Source of the DNA: Deroplatys truncata
Taxonomy: Eukaryota > Arthropoda > Insecta > Mantodea > Mantidae
DNA length: 64,000 nucleotides
Direction of reading: 5' to 3'
Assembly (NCBI GenBank): GCA_030765065.1
Contig: CM060985.1
Span: 175,462,096-175,526,095, forward strand
The notes beneath the pieces are model-generated. The model did not search any database and was not told the DNA's origin. It saw nothing but the letters and a program-made list of their open reading frames with translations. This document shows, one piece after another, positions 33,554 through 44,810 of the stretch (within the stretch, counting starts at the first letter, position 1; each line of letters opens with the position of its first letter). Both the position numbers and the translations under genes were made by a program.

Positions 33554-34087
33554 AGTTTCTTAAGCCCTTCTTTTCTTCCACTCCAGGAGCTTCCTCAACA
33601 CACATCCACTCTCTTCCACTGCTTGCTTAGCACTCTTTAGAAATATAAGACACAAAGAAAGTGAAAAATCTGCCATCACATTACATTTCTGGAATTCAAA
33701 CCACAACATCCATAATGAAATAAATTTAATCAAGTTGATCCAAAATCCAATAGAATTGATGATATAGGAAAAACTCCTCATACAAGAAAATAATAGCTAT
33801 CTAATGAATTTTAATTTCCCTCCGTAAAAGGCTCTCATCTTTAAATACATCAAGCCGAAAATGAAGTCAACGTCAGGAAGCCTAACAGCGACCTCTACAC
33901 CTGAACCGACAGTCTCATTAGTGGCTCTTAGCTGATGATGAAGACAAGGTGTCTTCGAAATGCGTACAAGGTAATTATCTTGAAAGAATGAAGTTAGAGT
34001 GTGTTGCCACTAGATTTTTATTAATATTTTATCTACTTCACTGTGTTTACATTAAGTGTTATGTTAAAATACTTACTGATGTTTACA

Positions 34088-34088
34088 C

Positions 34089-34168
<80 letters not shown>
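34088..34168 (+). repeat. (ATT)n microsatellite
   Basis: About 27 uninterrupted ATT units follow the plus Penelope arm. The open frames running through it (poly-Ile, poly-Leu) are artefacts. Confidence 0.97.
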
Positions 34169-34169
<1 letters not shown>

Positions 34170-34382
34170 AGAGAATATTGTTGTATGCCCCAGTAAAAGT
34201 ACTTATTACTAGGTGCTACCCAAAATTCCTAAATGGCGCATGACTGAGCGGTACGAGTAAATGCTCCTATGTGAAGCTATGCATCTGTTGTGGGCCAAGA
34301 GGATTTGTTATTACTTTGTTTATTTTATGTTGCTTTAACCACAGGGTCATATTGCTACAAATCTTAGATCGAGATGTGGTGG

Positions 34383-36855
34383 ACAGTTAGCCTTCTAGGT
34401 CTCATTCCTGCAACCATGCCACATGTCCACAGAGACACTAGCGCATAGCTACTGGATTTTCTGCTTCGTGCCATGCAGATGGCATTAGGGTGTCGTCCAG
34501 TCGAAGTGCTGCTTTCATATAGAAAGGTGCATAGTTAGCTTTCTAGGTTTCATCCCTGTAACCATGCCACATGTCCACACAGACTCTAGCGCATAGCAGC
34601 TGGATCTTCTGCTTCATGGCATGACAACGACATTAGGGTCCAGTCTAACTACTGCTTTTATATAGAAAGGTGCATATTTAGCCTTCTAGGTCTGATCTGT
34701 GTAACCATGTCACGTGTCCACACAGACCCTAGCTAAGAGCAACTGGATCTGCTGCCCCATGCTGAGCAGAAGGCATTAGGGTGTCGTCCAGTCTAACTAC
34801 TGCTTTTATATAGAAAGGTGCATATTTAGCCTTCTAGGTCTGATCTGTGTAACCATGTCACGTGTCCACACAGACCCTAGTAAGAGCAACTGGATCTGCT
34901 GCCCCATGCTGAGCAGAAGGCATTAGGGTGTCGTCCAGTCTAACTACTGCTTTTATATAGAAAGTTGCATAGTTAGCCTTCTAGGTCTCATCCCTGTACC
35001 ATGCCACGTGTCCACAGAGACCCTAGCGCATAGCAGCTGGATCTTCTGCTTTGTGCCATGCAGATGGCATTAGGGTGTCGTCCAGTCTAACTGCTGCTTT
35101 TATATAGAAAGGTGCATAGTTAGCCTTCTAGGTCTCAATCCTATAACCCCCATTTCATCATGTCCACAGAGACCCTAGTGCATAGCAGCTGGATCTTCTG
35201 CCCCATGCTGAGCAGAAGGCATTGGGGTGTCGTCCAGTCTAACTGCTGCTTTTATATAGAAAGGTGCATAGTTAGCCTTCTAGGTCTCATTCCTGTAACA
35301 ATGCCTCTTGTCCACAGAGACTCTAGCGCACAGCAACTGGATCTTCTGACCCATTCTGAGCAGATGGCATTGGGGTGTCGTCCAGTCTAACTGCTGCTTT
35401 TATATAGAAAGGTGCATAGTTAGCCTTGTAGGTCTCATCCCTGTACCATGCCACGTGTCCACAGAGACACTAGCACACCAACTGGATCTTCTGCCCCATG
35501 CTGAGCAGAAGGCATTGGGGTGTCGTCCAGTCTAACTGCTGCTTTTATATAGAAAGGTGCATAGTTAGCCTTCTAGGTCTCATTCCTGTAACAATGCCTC
35601 TTGTCCACAGAGACTCTAGCGCACAGCAACTGGATCTTCTGACCCGTTCTGAGCAGATGGCATTAGGCTGTCATCCAGTCTAATTCATGCTTTTATATAG
35701 AAAGGTGCATAGTTAGCCTTCTAGGTCTCATCCCTGTAACCATGCCACGTGTCCACACAGACTCTAGCGCATGGCAGCTTTGTGCCATGCAGATGGTATT
35801 AATGTGTCGTCCAGTCTAACTACTGCTTTTATGTAGAAAGTTGCATAGTTAGCCTTCTAGGTCTCATCCCTGTAACCATGCCATGTGTCCACAGAGACCC
35901 TAGCACACAGCAACTGGATTTTCTGCTTCGTGCCATGCAGATGGCATTAGGCTGTCATCCAGTCTAATTGATGCTTTTATATAGAAAGGTGCATAGTTAG
36001 CCTTCTAGGTCTCATCCCTGTACCATGCCACGTGTCCACAGAGACCCTAGTGCATAGCAGCTGGATCTTCTGCTTCGTGCCATGCAGATGGCATTAGGGT
36101 GTCGTCCAATGTAACTGCTGCTTTTATATAGAAAGGTGCATAGTTAGCCTTCTAGGTCTCATCCCTGTAACCATGCCATGTGTCCACAGAGACCCTAGCG
36201 CACAGCAACTGGATTTTCTGCTTCATGCCATGCAGATGACATTAGGCTGTCGTCCAGTCTAATTGATGCTTTTATATAGAAAGGTGCATAGTTAGCCTTC
36301 TAGGTCTCATTCCTTTAACAATGCCATGTGTCCACAGAGACTCTAGCGCACAGCAACTGGATCTTCTGACCCGTTCTGAGCAGATGGCATTAGGCTGTCA
36401 TCCAGTCTAATTGATTCTTTTATATAGAAAGTTGCATAGTTAGCCTTCTAGGTCTCATCCCTGTAACCGTGCCACGTGTCCACAGAGACCCTAGCGCATA
36501 GCAGCTGGATCTTCGGCTTCGTGCCATGCAGATGGCATTAGGGTGTCGTCCAGTCTAATTGCTTTTATATAGAAAGTTGCATAGTTAGCCTTCTAGGTCT
36601 CATTCCTATAACCCCCATTTCATCATGTCCACAGAGACCCTAGCGCATAGCAACCAGATCTTCTGCCCCATGCTGAGCAGATGGCATTAGGGTGTCGTCC
36701 AGTCGAACTGCTGCTTTCATATAAATAGGTGCATAGTTAGCCTTCTAGGTCTCATCCCTGTAACCTTGCCATGTGTCCACAGAGATAGCGCATAGCAGCT
36801 GGATCTTCTGCTTCATTCCATGCAGATGGCATTAGGGTGCTGTCCAGTCTACTTG
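34383..36855 (+). repeat. 147-bp tandem repeat array, about 17 copies
   Basis: The unit runs from GTGCATAGTTAGCCTTCTAG through CCATGCCACGTGTCCACAGA and AGCAACTGGATCTTCTG to GGGTGTCGTCCAGTCTAA. The GTGCATAGTTAGC block recurs at 34527, 34670, 34818, 34964, 35111, 35264, 35411 and so on, giving intervals of about 143-153 (mostly 146-148). Two monomer types differ in the stretch before GGCATTAGG (ATGCTGAGCAGA against GTGCCATGCAGA). Short frames inside have no coding features. Confidence 0.95.
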
Positions 36856-36949
36856 CTTTCGTTGTCTGTCAATAGATGGCACAGCATTTGCTATTACCAC
36901 CTATTTTTCATTCTTACTATTGTTTTAGACTTAAGGTGGAAATTTGGGT

Positions 36950-37105
36950 TGTGGTATTAAATATCCATTCCAGTATTTACCTTCATGGCTGAGGGAAACA
37001 ACGAAAAAACCTCAGTCAGATTGTTTGGCCCACAGGATATGAACCTGGGACCTCTGAATGCAGGCTACAGACGTTATCACCTGAGCCATCCCACTCAGTT
37101 GAGGC
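36950..37105 (-). repeat. tRNA-derived SINE
   Basis: The minus strand has an A box (TGGCTCAGGTG, complement of 37077-37087) and a B box (GGTTCATATCC, complement of 37035-37045) with tRNA-like spacing. It is followed by a body with TTCCCTCAGCCATGAAGG. It sits just right of the tandem array. Confidence 0.7.
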
Positions 37106-37443
37106 TTTGTTCTGAATGGATGTATTTTTCAGTGTTGGATGTCGCTTACTTTGTAGTGTCACAATGACAGATGCGAGGAAGCAGCGTGCCTGCAGTTGTT
37201 TTATTATAAGGAAAACTATGTTTTAGATGTTCATAGTCAGACAATGTGAAAGCTATCTTTACTTTAATTGATGTAATATTCTTAGACTTTATTAAGATGA
37301 TGAAAAAACATTTGTGATTTTAATTTAATATTGCCGTATTTGCCCACAACGCTGTACTATTGGCTTTACATATGTAACTATAAAATGAATATCAAATTTG
37401 TGAAAACTAGTATTGTTCTCTTAGTAAAGATGCTAACCCTTGT

Positions 37444-37513
37444 ATAGGGGTTTACCTCTTTATAACGTTTTTAAACTCCCTGAGAAGCATTATAAAGAGG
37501 TTTTACTGTATGC
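37444..37513. repeat. Miniature fold-back, pogo-like ends
   Basis: GGGGTTTACCTCTTTATAACG and CATTATAAAGAGGTTTTACT are inverted around a loop of about 20 nt, next to TA at both sides. This resembles a very short pogo/Tigger-type MITE. Confidence 0.55.
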
Positions 37514-38063
37514 GTTCATGGACATTACTAACAGATAGCTTATAAGCAACTACAGAGCCTTCATTTGGATGTATGGCCACCTCAAGAGAATTTTCTTGGT
37601 AACGGGGAACACATGTTTGCAGGCAGAGTTCACAATTACAAGCGTTCATACACAAAATATTTTACTGAACTAACTTCCACGTTCTTTGACAGTACCATAC
37701 AAAACAAAGCTGCAAAGCTAATTTTCGATTACACTCAAGTTAGGTAACAGCATAATATGTGGGACAGCAGTGGGCAGTGTTGTCAGATAGCGAATTGAGG
37801 AAATACCTATGGTACAGTTTAAAAGTATCTGTAGTCAAGAATAAGGACACGAAATCAGCCAAAATGTATGAACATTGTCCGCATGTATGATTCAGGTAGT
37901 AAATATAAAAAGAAAAGATTTTGGTGCTAGCCTGTTTTCATTTGTGTATTTACTTTTGTGTAAGAAGACACTACTTATATCACAGGTGAGCAATCCTTGG
38001 GAGGACTGGTTTCACAGCGGCTGGTTGGCGTGTTGGCAGTGTGAGTGATAGAAAGTATGCAGG
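37514..38063. other. Unassigned intronic stretch
   Basis: No frame or repeat recognised. Confidence 0.4.
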
Positions 38064-38778
38064 AAATATAGGGTAATGTTGCTGCCAGCCTCTCCGTCTT
38101 ACGTCACGTCGCTAAACCATACCAACTTTGTAACATTGAGAAACATTGTTGGTTGGCAGGAAGGTGAGTTTGTCCGAGTTCCATATAGGAACGGAAATGA
38201 CGTTTGAAGGGAGGTGGTGTTTGTGGAAAGGACCGGTAGTGGAATTGAAACAGATCGTAGAAAACCCAAATAAAATGCGCAGATAAAAGTGGGCATACGA
38301 TGTGGAACACACCCATTATTTGTCACTCATTTGCATTGTGCATGCATTACCTTATGTTTATTTCATTAGAAATGTTGTAATCCCACTAAGAAGTGTATTT
38401 ATTTACCTATTGGGGAATTGCGCGAGGTTATGGTTTAATAGTTATTTGAGGTTATGTAGTACATAATAGCCAAAGGTTATTTCATCACAATATGAAGAGG
38501 CCCTCATTTATTCTGCAATTGTACGGCTCAGTCTTACATTAGGTAAATTATATTTTTGGTTGAATTAAGGGGACAATCTCCTCTTAGAGTATCCCCCACG
38601 GTGATGAATATGATGTGTTATATGTTCAACAGATGTCACACTATGTCATGCACTAGCTCAACATATGTCACTGTATGTCATACGTTTATGCTGCCAACAT
38701 ATGAAAAATTAATGCTGCCAAAGCGCTGCGACTGCGGAAACGACCACAGAGTGTAGCCGAGGGATCTTATACAACCTT

Positions 38779-38870
38779 AGGCTTATGAATTCACGGAAAT
38801 TTAGGTTAGGTTTTTTTATATAAGCTTACGTTTCTGAATTCACAGAAGGTTAGGCTTAGGTTAGTTTTTT
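38779..38870 (+). repeat. TTAGG-rich dispersed repeat
   Basis: Two units combining GGTTAGG, TATATAAGCTTA and TTTCTGAATTCACAGAA, as at 8998-9118 and, inverted, 60340-60430. The unit is about 55 bp. TTAGG is the usual insect telomere unit, but here it forms part of a longer interspersed unit. Confidence 0.75.
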
Positions 38871-39711
38871 ACTTTCTCTACTATGTTTAGTAAGTAGGGG
38901 AAGTATTGTATTCCACCCAAAAATTTGATACTGAGATTTCACCGGAAATACATGTTTTGAGACCCCCTGAATCCAAAAAAAGCATTTTTGGAAACATGTC
39001 GGTGTGTGTGTCTGTCCGTGAACAGCATAACTCAGAAACGAACAGTTGTATAAACACCAAACTTGGTATTTAGGTTCAGTATCTTCCAAGGATGCGACAC
39101 AAAGGTTTTCAAGAAAATCCCCCCACCCCAGATTACCTTTTACATGGAAGATTTTTCGAAAATTTTAATTTTCTCAAAAATGGCTATAACGATTTTCATT
39201 AAAATATCATATGTTTAAGATATTTTTATGACAAATAAAATGTATATCTTGAATTTCCTGGGAATGTCTCCAAAATTATTCTTCATTGTGAATGACTTTT
39301 GCATAACTGGTAAACCATAAGAGATAGACAAAATTTTACTACACGAAAAATGTAGATTGCGTTAAAATACGCAATTTATGTCATATACATTTCTTTTGTT
39401 GAGTGAACCGTTTGCGAGATATTGCTTGCTATTCCCTTAAATTTTCCAATACTTATACTTTTTCTCAAATTCGTTATTCATTTTTTTATGTCCTGGACAT
39501 GCAAAGAGAATGTAATGCACCACATAACAACCAGCGCTTAAAAATTTGACTATCGCTTAAAACCTATGATATTCCCCTTGCATCTACAAGAAAATTAGCA
39601 ATAAGATTAACATCTCGATATCTGGATTAACATGAAGCATATGGAGAATAAGCGTTCGTAAAAATAGTTTGTACAAGAGTAGAGAAAGTCATGTGAGTGT
39701 AACACATAAGA
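38871..39711 (+). mobile_element. ACTTTCTCTAC repeat family, copy d
   Basis: A complete 841-bp copy nested in the hAT-type element, flanked by T runs (AGTTTTTT and ATTTTTT). Confidence 0.9.
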
Positions 39712-39787
39712 TTTTTTAAGTATGTAGGTTGGCAGCATATGGTGACGTAGGACAGGGAGAGGCTGGCAGCAACATTACCAAATATAG

Positions 39788-40476
39788 TATAGTTTGTTGC
39801 GTAAATTATTTCTAACACACATAACATGAATCTTAAGAAGAAAAGTAAATTACTCGGGTATATCAAGCATGGAGATGCTGAAACTGCCTCCCTTTCATTT
39901 TTCTACATTTCTGACTCCTGCTTAGGAAATTGTCGAATATACTCTGCAGTGCCCTCTGAGATATACCAACAATTTCTTGACAAATGTTATTTTTAAGTTC
40001 ATCTAAAGTGTATGTATTTGTTATGTAAACTTCGTCTTTTAATGCCCCCCTCCCAATCCAGAGATAAAAATCGTAGGGGATCTCTTTAAAACACAGATTT
40101 ATTCAAATAACTTTTTTGTGCTATAAGTCATTCCTGGGATATTTATGATGAATGGTTCTAATTGTTCAATACTTTGTCATTCCCTTAAAGTCGTTAGCAT
40201 TTGACTATTGCTGTTCTCTTTATATCTATAACGAAATGTGTAATGTAGCTGTTTCTGTAAAGGTTTATTGGGATTAAACTTAAGTAGATGGAAGAAAATA
40301 ATTTCGTACGAAGTTTGTATACCATTAAGTAAAAGATAGAGGGTAGAGAAAGCCATATGAAGGTAACAAAATTGTTTCTTCATGTTCTGGACCTGAAAGA
40401 CCCATATTATGCTGTCTGAAATGCAATACTCCTGCTGCTTATAGTAACTTTTAATACTCTTTTTATTCACATATAG
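39788..40476. other. Intron 2 end
   Basis: About 40190-40375 matches the 3' part of the ACTTTCTCTAC family (GTAGAGAAAGCCATATGAAGG). The rest is unassigned. Confidence 0.45.
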
Positions 40477-40636
40477 GAAGGGATTCCAGTAACAGATCCA
40501 AAGTACTATGCAACAATTACCCCTGAACAGTTGGAACAGATTTGCCGTTCAGATAATTCTGTCAAAGTGCCTCTTTTAAACAAGCGTGTGGAATGCTTAC
40601 ATCAAGTTGGACAAGTTCTGCTTAACAAATACAATG
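40477..40636 (+). CDS. QNG1: QNG1 exon 3
   Basis: The acceptor is TTTTATTCACATATAG|GAA; the exon enters in phase 0 and leaves after one base of a codon (AATG|GTATGT). It encodes EGIPVTDPKYYATITPEQLE and a downstream KVPLLNKRVECL block, where the family has a YYxxIT...L motif followed by the region that recognises the substrate. Length 160 nt. Confidence 0.9.
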
Positions 40637-40891
40637 GTATGTATGCTTACTCCTATTTCATTATACATAAATTTATTATGAAGGAAAAACACACACTGAC
40701 ATTATGGCCATACTGATTATATTATTTTTGGAGTTTGGTTACTAAATAACGTTTTTTCTTTCTCCTGAAAAGTAGAAAATATTATGTAGTCCACTTTTCC
40801 AGCTAGTAATTCAATTACAGTTCTCCTGCTGTATTGATTATGTAAACCAAAAAGTTATCGGCTTCGCCTTTTCTGAAAACATGCTCTGTTA

Positions 40892-41178
40892 GCAAGGGCC
40901 AGTGATACCTCCACTTTCACATGTAGAATCATACGTATCAGAGAGACAAACAACAGTTAGCTGTAGTAATAGCGCAGGCATTAGTGTGCAAGGGCCAGTG
41001 ATACCTCCACTTTCACATGGAGAATCATACGTATCAGGGAGACAAACAACAGTTAGCTGTAGTAATAGTACAGTCATTAGTGTGCAAGGACCTGTGATAC
41101 CTCCACTTTCACATGGAGAATCACACGTATCAGAGAGATAAACAACAGTTAGCTGTAATAATTGCGCAGTCATTAGTA
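40892..41178 (+). repeat. Three tandem copies of a 96-bp unit
   Basis: Units start GCAAGG(G/A)CC at 40892, 40988 and 41083 and share TGATACCTCCACTTTCACAT and AAACAACAGTTAGCTGTA. It lies in the 1.29-kb intron 3, 256 bp after the exon 3 donor. Confidence 0.93.
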
Positions 41179-41926
41179 TACTCTGCTGTCAATCTGGTGG
41201 TGTTGGGTTCAAAGCCCCGAACAAGTGGTTAAACATTTCTTTTTCAAACAAATGAATGGCATATGTTTGGAGTGAGCCCAAATCTAATTTCTCTTGTTTC
41301 TTTCAGAGTTTAAGTATACATTACATAGAATGTTTGAATGTAGTATGGCCACGATTACCTGCAAGTACCATTAAGTATTTTATATCAAAGCACTTGCCTA
41401 ATACTCATCTGTAATCCCTGAGGGCTTGTTGATTGAATTCTGTAATCCTGTGTATACAAAAGTGTAGAATAGAAGTGCAGTACCAAAATAAGCATTTTGA
41501 AGTTAGGAGCATGTGGTCTCAGATGCAGTATGTCAGGACATTGCATGAACATAGTTGCAGTCTGACTTTATGAAACATCTTCAAAATGAAGTGCAAGTCA
41601 CACGACAAGTGAGTATGTACTGTCTCAAATAAGGAGTATTGGTACAGAATGAGAAACATACACACTGAACAAGACCACATTATGTACCATCCATTAGGCT
41701 TCACATCAAACCAAGTAGCGACAATGACAGTCACAAACAGGTTTCACAATCAGACACTCTGATTTAATGTTGATACTTGTAGCACAGTAAAAAAGCATCT
41801 GCGACCCCTTGTTCCTGCCCTCAAGATGCGTTTTTTGGTATTGCCTTTCTGTTCTACAATTTTCTGCACCCAGCATGTTTAATGTTATCAAGTCAACATT
41901 GTAATTACCATTAAATTCTGTTTCAG
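41179..41926. other. Intron 3 remainder
   Basis: A tRNA B-box-like GGGTTCAAAGCCC occurs near 41209-41221, with no clear A box. Nothing else was recognised. Confidence 0.4.
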
Positions 41927-42040
41927 GTACATTTGTAACTTGTGTGAAAGAAAGTGAACATTCAGCTCAGAAACTTCTGCAATTGATTGTATCAAATTTC
42001 TCTTGTTACAAGGACGTAGCTGATTTCAAAGGTCATAAAG
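41927..42040 (+). CDS. QNG1: QNG1 exon 4
   Basis: The acceptor AATTCTGTTTCAG|GT completes the Gly codon split after exon 3. It encodes TFVTCVKESEHSAQKLLQL, with the conserved ESExSAxKL pattern, and ends CATAAAG|GTAAGA, one base into a codon. Confidence 0.92.
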
Positions 42041-42145
42041 GTAAGAGAGAAATCAGTCAATTTCTAGTTAAAAAAATAGCTTTTATATGCTGTAATTATG
42101 TTAAATTTGTAATTATTAATGTATATATTTTGTTTCTTTCTCCAG

Positions 42146-42260
42146 TGGCAATCTATAAGCGAGCACAGATACTCATTGGAGACCTGTGGTCTTGTTTCCG
42201 TGGGAAAGGTTTGGGACACTTTGATGACATTGATTCAGTCACCATGTTTGCAGATTACAG
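42146..42260 (+). CDS. QNG1: QNG1 exon 5
   Basis: It follows a short 105-bp intron (acceptor TTTCTCCAG|TG). It encodes AIYKRAQILIGDLWSCF and IDSVTMFADYR, the strongest family motifs; the Asp in FADYR is, from published work on the family as I recall it, at the active site. It ends TACAG|GTAACC with two bases of the Arg codon. Confidence 0.94.
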
Positions 42261-42309
42261 GTAACCTCTTCATTATTAAGCAACATTTTCTTTAACAAGT
42301 TATGCAGTT

Positions 42310-43310
42310 GTTCTAAAAGTTCTGGCCTGGCAAGAAAACACAATTTTTCCCCCCTAAAATAGCTGCCTTGTAAATTAATACATTTATTGCGATTCTAACT
42401 TTCTAATGCCCTCAGCAAAATAGAACTTGTCCAACTGTGCAAAATAAACATCTGTATCAGCTTCAACCTCAACATTGGATGTGAATCTTCATCCACAGCC
42501 ATTTCTTTGGTTTTGAGAACAAAAAGTAATCATAGGGAACGAAATACAGCCAATATGGAAACCACTTGGAAGTAGTTTTGCAGCAATAATCCCAGGCATG
42601 TGCAAAGGCACATTATCATGATGTAAGAGAACTTTATTTTTCGAAAGGTGTGGATGTTTAGCCTTAATATTATCCTTCAGTTGGTCCAGTGAGGCATACT
42701 ACTCTTGAGTGATGGTTCTACCCTTCTGGAGGTAGTGTATAAACTCGACACAATGAGAATACCAGAAAACTGTAGCCATGACTTTTCTGCAGATGGAAGC
42801 ATTTTTGTTGTCTTCGGTGCACTTCACCTGTTGCCACTGACTGGTTGGACTGCTCCTTTGTCTCTGGCATGTAGCGATGAAGCCATATTTCATCAATATT
42901 TAATCAACATTAGAGAAACTTGTTGGAAGTGCATTTAAACAAGTCTAAACACTATTGAGGAATGTTCATTTTATCAAGTTTTTGGTCTGTTGTTTATAAA
43001 AATGATACCCAATGAGCGCAAAGCTTTCTCATACCAAACCTTTGTGTAAAATGTGGACATGGCCTATGTGTTTGCAATGCCAGCCAACTCACATACCTTC
43101 AGTCGGCAATCACTGAGTATGCCATCATGAACTTTTGTTAGAATCTCATCATTGTAGTGGTTTTAAGATGCCTTGTAAGTGGCTCTGGGAGAATCAGTCC
43201 TACTGCCATTTGTTGATTTCGATGGAAATTACGAGCATTGTTGACAGTCTTTAGTTTGCAGTTGTAACAGAAAACATGCAGTACTCACTTCGAGAGCATG
43301 TTTTTATTAT
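42310..43310 (-). pseudogene. Mariner transposase remnant
   Basis: The piece at 42699-42896 reads KVMATVFWYSHCVEFIHYLQ, the first-Asp region of a mariner whose second copy at 47773-47988 reads KVMATVFWDSH; the catalytic Asp is replaced by Tyr here. Around it the minus strand keeps mariner-like order in several frames. It is strongly decayed. Confidence 0.65.
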
Positions 43311-43379
43311 GAAAACGAATTGGAAGACAAATTCATTGATAACAACAATTTGAAGAGAATTCAATGTGCGATGTTCCAA

Positions 43380-44062
43380 CAAAGGCAACAATTTTATCGC
43401 TAGTAAGAAAGCTGAAGACAGCTGGTGTACTCGTTAGTGAGAGTGGGAAACATAGACCATCATTGAGTGCAGAGTCTGTTGATAATGTTTGAAGACGCTT
43501 AGTGAACTCTCCAAAGAAATCGTTGCGTCGATTGAGCCAAGAGACAGGCTATTCATATGGCACATGTCAAAGAGCTGCGAGGAAATTGGGATTGCGACCA
43601 TACAGAGTGCAGCAATTGAAAGAAGCAGATCATGAAAAATGAATGCATTATAGTCGGTGGTTTCAGAGTTTTCTTATTGCACGTGCAGACATTTTCTCCA
43701 TAACGTGGTTTAGTGATGAGGCATGGTTTCATCTGTCAGGCAACATCAACACACGAAACAGCACTGGGCTGCAGTAAACCCCCATATCATCCACGAAACA
43801 CCACTATATGCTGAAAAGGTTGGAGTATGGTGCGCAGTGTCAGCTTCCAGGATTGTTGGCCCCATTTTCTTTGATACGACTGCAGTTTGTTCGGGCATCT
43901 TCAATACATTTGTGGAGCAGCTGGATGATAGAAGGTTATTTCCAGCAAGACGGAGCGACATGTCATACTTCTAACTCCTCCATCAACTTTGATAATCGAA
44001 CTCTCAAAAGGTCTGTGGTCCCCCAGATCATGTGATGTAACCTTGCCAGACTTTTTCTTTTA
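43380..44062 (+). pseudogene. Tc1/IS630-like transposase remnant
   Basis: Frames in turn read TWFSDEAWFHLSG (first-Asp region, near 43700-43740), HIIHETPLYAEKVGVWCAVS, ASRIVGPIFFDTTAV and FQQDGATCHT (second Asp), in the order of a common insect IS630/Tc1-related transposase. There are several frameshifts, and the third acidic residue is not secure. Confidence 0.7.
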
Positions 44063-44755
44063 GGGTATCTTAAAAATAGAATGTATAAGAATAAACCTCG
44101 GACAAGCTGAGCTCCCTGAATCCATTAGTAACAAAATAAGCAACATTGGTAAGGATGCTCTTCGTAGAACGTCACAGAATGCTTGGTGATATGTATGGTT
44201 GCCGGTGGAGGAAAATTCCAACATTTGCTCTGAGAAACAATGAACAGTGTAATCTCCCAATTGTGTATTATATTCCCCCAAAGTTGCACATGTGTCCTAT
44301 TATTGGTTCAAGAGTTATAGCCCATTAAAGTGGTTCAGGTTTATATGGATCATACTGTACTTTACAGAGCTCATATTTCAGTTTTATCGAATTTGTAGAA
44401 AATGTTAATACTAGTTTTTAAGTCCTCATCACAAATAAGTGATTACATTTACACATCTGAAACTTTGTGTGCCATGATACTTAACTATCATACTACTTCA
44501 TGAGATCTCTGAGTCAGGGAGAGAGCAGTAGCAGCTGTATGAGAATAACATATCAGATGTTTTAGTATACCTCCCCCTTGAAAAAGCCTTATTAACTGAT
44601 ACTACCGTGATATTTGTGTTTAAAAACTATGAAATAAGAAATGGTTACTTTCATTTTGAGGGCATGACTTATGTAAATATTTTTATGCAGTGTAAACACT
44701 CAATTTTTATTTTTTATTTTTTTTTAAATAAAGGGAGTTGAAGCTTATTACACTA
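44063..44755. other. Unassigned intronic stretch
   Basis: It starts with a decayed continuation of the IS630-like transposase to about 44330, then AT-rich sequence with no recognised feature. Confidence 0.4.
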
Positions 44756-44810
44756 CATCACTAAAATGTTCTTACTTGAACGCGTTTCAGGAGACGGTTT
44801 GCTCCCATCG

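Larger units (their letters stand above)
31771..33635 (-). mobile_element. 1.87-kb ORF1-only retroelement-like insertion
   Basis: It is flanked by a perfect 11-bp duplication TTTAGAAATAT (31760-31770 and 33636-33646) within a Penelope reading frame, so both boundaries are exact. It encodes a LINE ORF1-like coiled-coil protein preceded by a 2A-like NPGP motif on the minus strand, and no reverse transcriptase. Ends are weakly inverted (GAGTGTTGAGCTAA against GAGTGCTAAGCAAG). A 16-bp stem lies at the ORF 3' end (31795-31844). There is no poly(A) tail. Confidence 0.8.
31139..34027. mobile_element. Penelope-like inverted pair 2, split by ORF1-only insertion
   Basis: A minus copy (about 31139-31520) and a plus copy (about 31521-31770 continued at 33647-34027) carry the C-terminal GIY-YIG part: MPGIYQINCSDCKLKYIGKT on the plus copy, and AITYHFWNPNHNIHNEIDLI read from the minus copy. 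The ends match inverted (AATAAAAATGTAGTGGCAAC near 31145). The plus copy is interrupted at ...RLKEHFRN by the 31771-33635 insertion, and reading resumes exactly after it. Confidence 0.85.
38072..39779. mobile_element. hAT-type non-autonomous element with 8-bp duplication
   Basis: Inverted ends GGTAATGTTGCTGCCAGCC (left) and its complement (right) continue to about 33 bp with a TACGTCAC block. A perfect 8-bp duplication AAATATAG flanks it (38064-38071, 39780-39787), the target size of hAT elements. It contains no transposase. The right half is a nested ACTTTCTCTAC-family repeat. Confidence 0.85.

Noticed and set aside
33949-34243. Open frames through the (ATT)n run (poly-Ile and poly-Leu proteins)
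   Set aside because: They exist only because the triplet repeat has no stop in those frames; no coding sequence on either side.
35160-35683. Repeated short frame (MPLVHRDSSAQQLDLLT) in the 147-bp array
   Set aside because: It is simply one phase of the tandem unit, interrupted in most monomers.
34383-36855. CRISPR-like array
   Set aside because: Units are long, contiguous and without unique spacers; eukaryotic tandem repeat.
38099-38326. Three overlapping minus-strand frames in the left part of the hAT-type element
   Set aside because: Three frames open at once in low-stop sequence, none with domain features; the element is non-autonomous.
41190-41225. tRNA gene suggested by GGGTTCAAAGCCC
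   Set aside because: Only the B-box arm is present; no A box or cloverleaf can be drawn.
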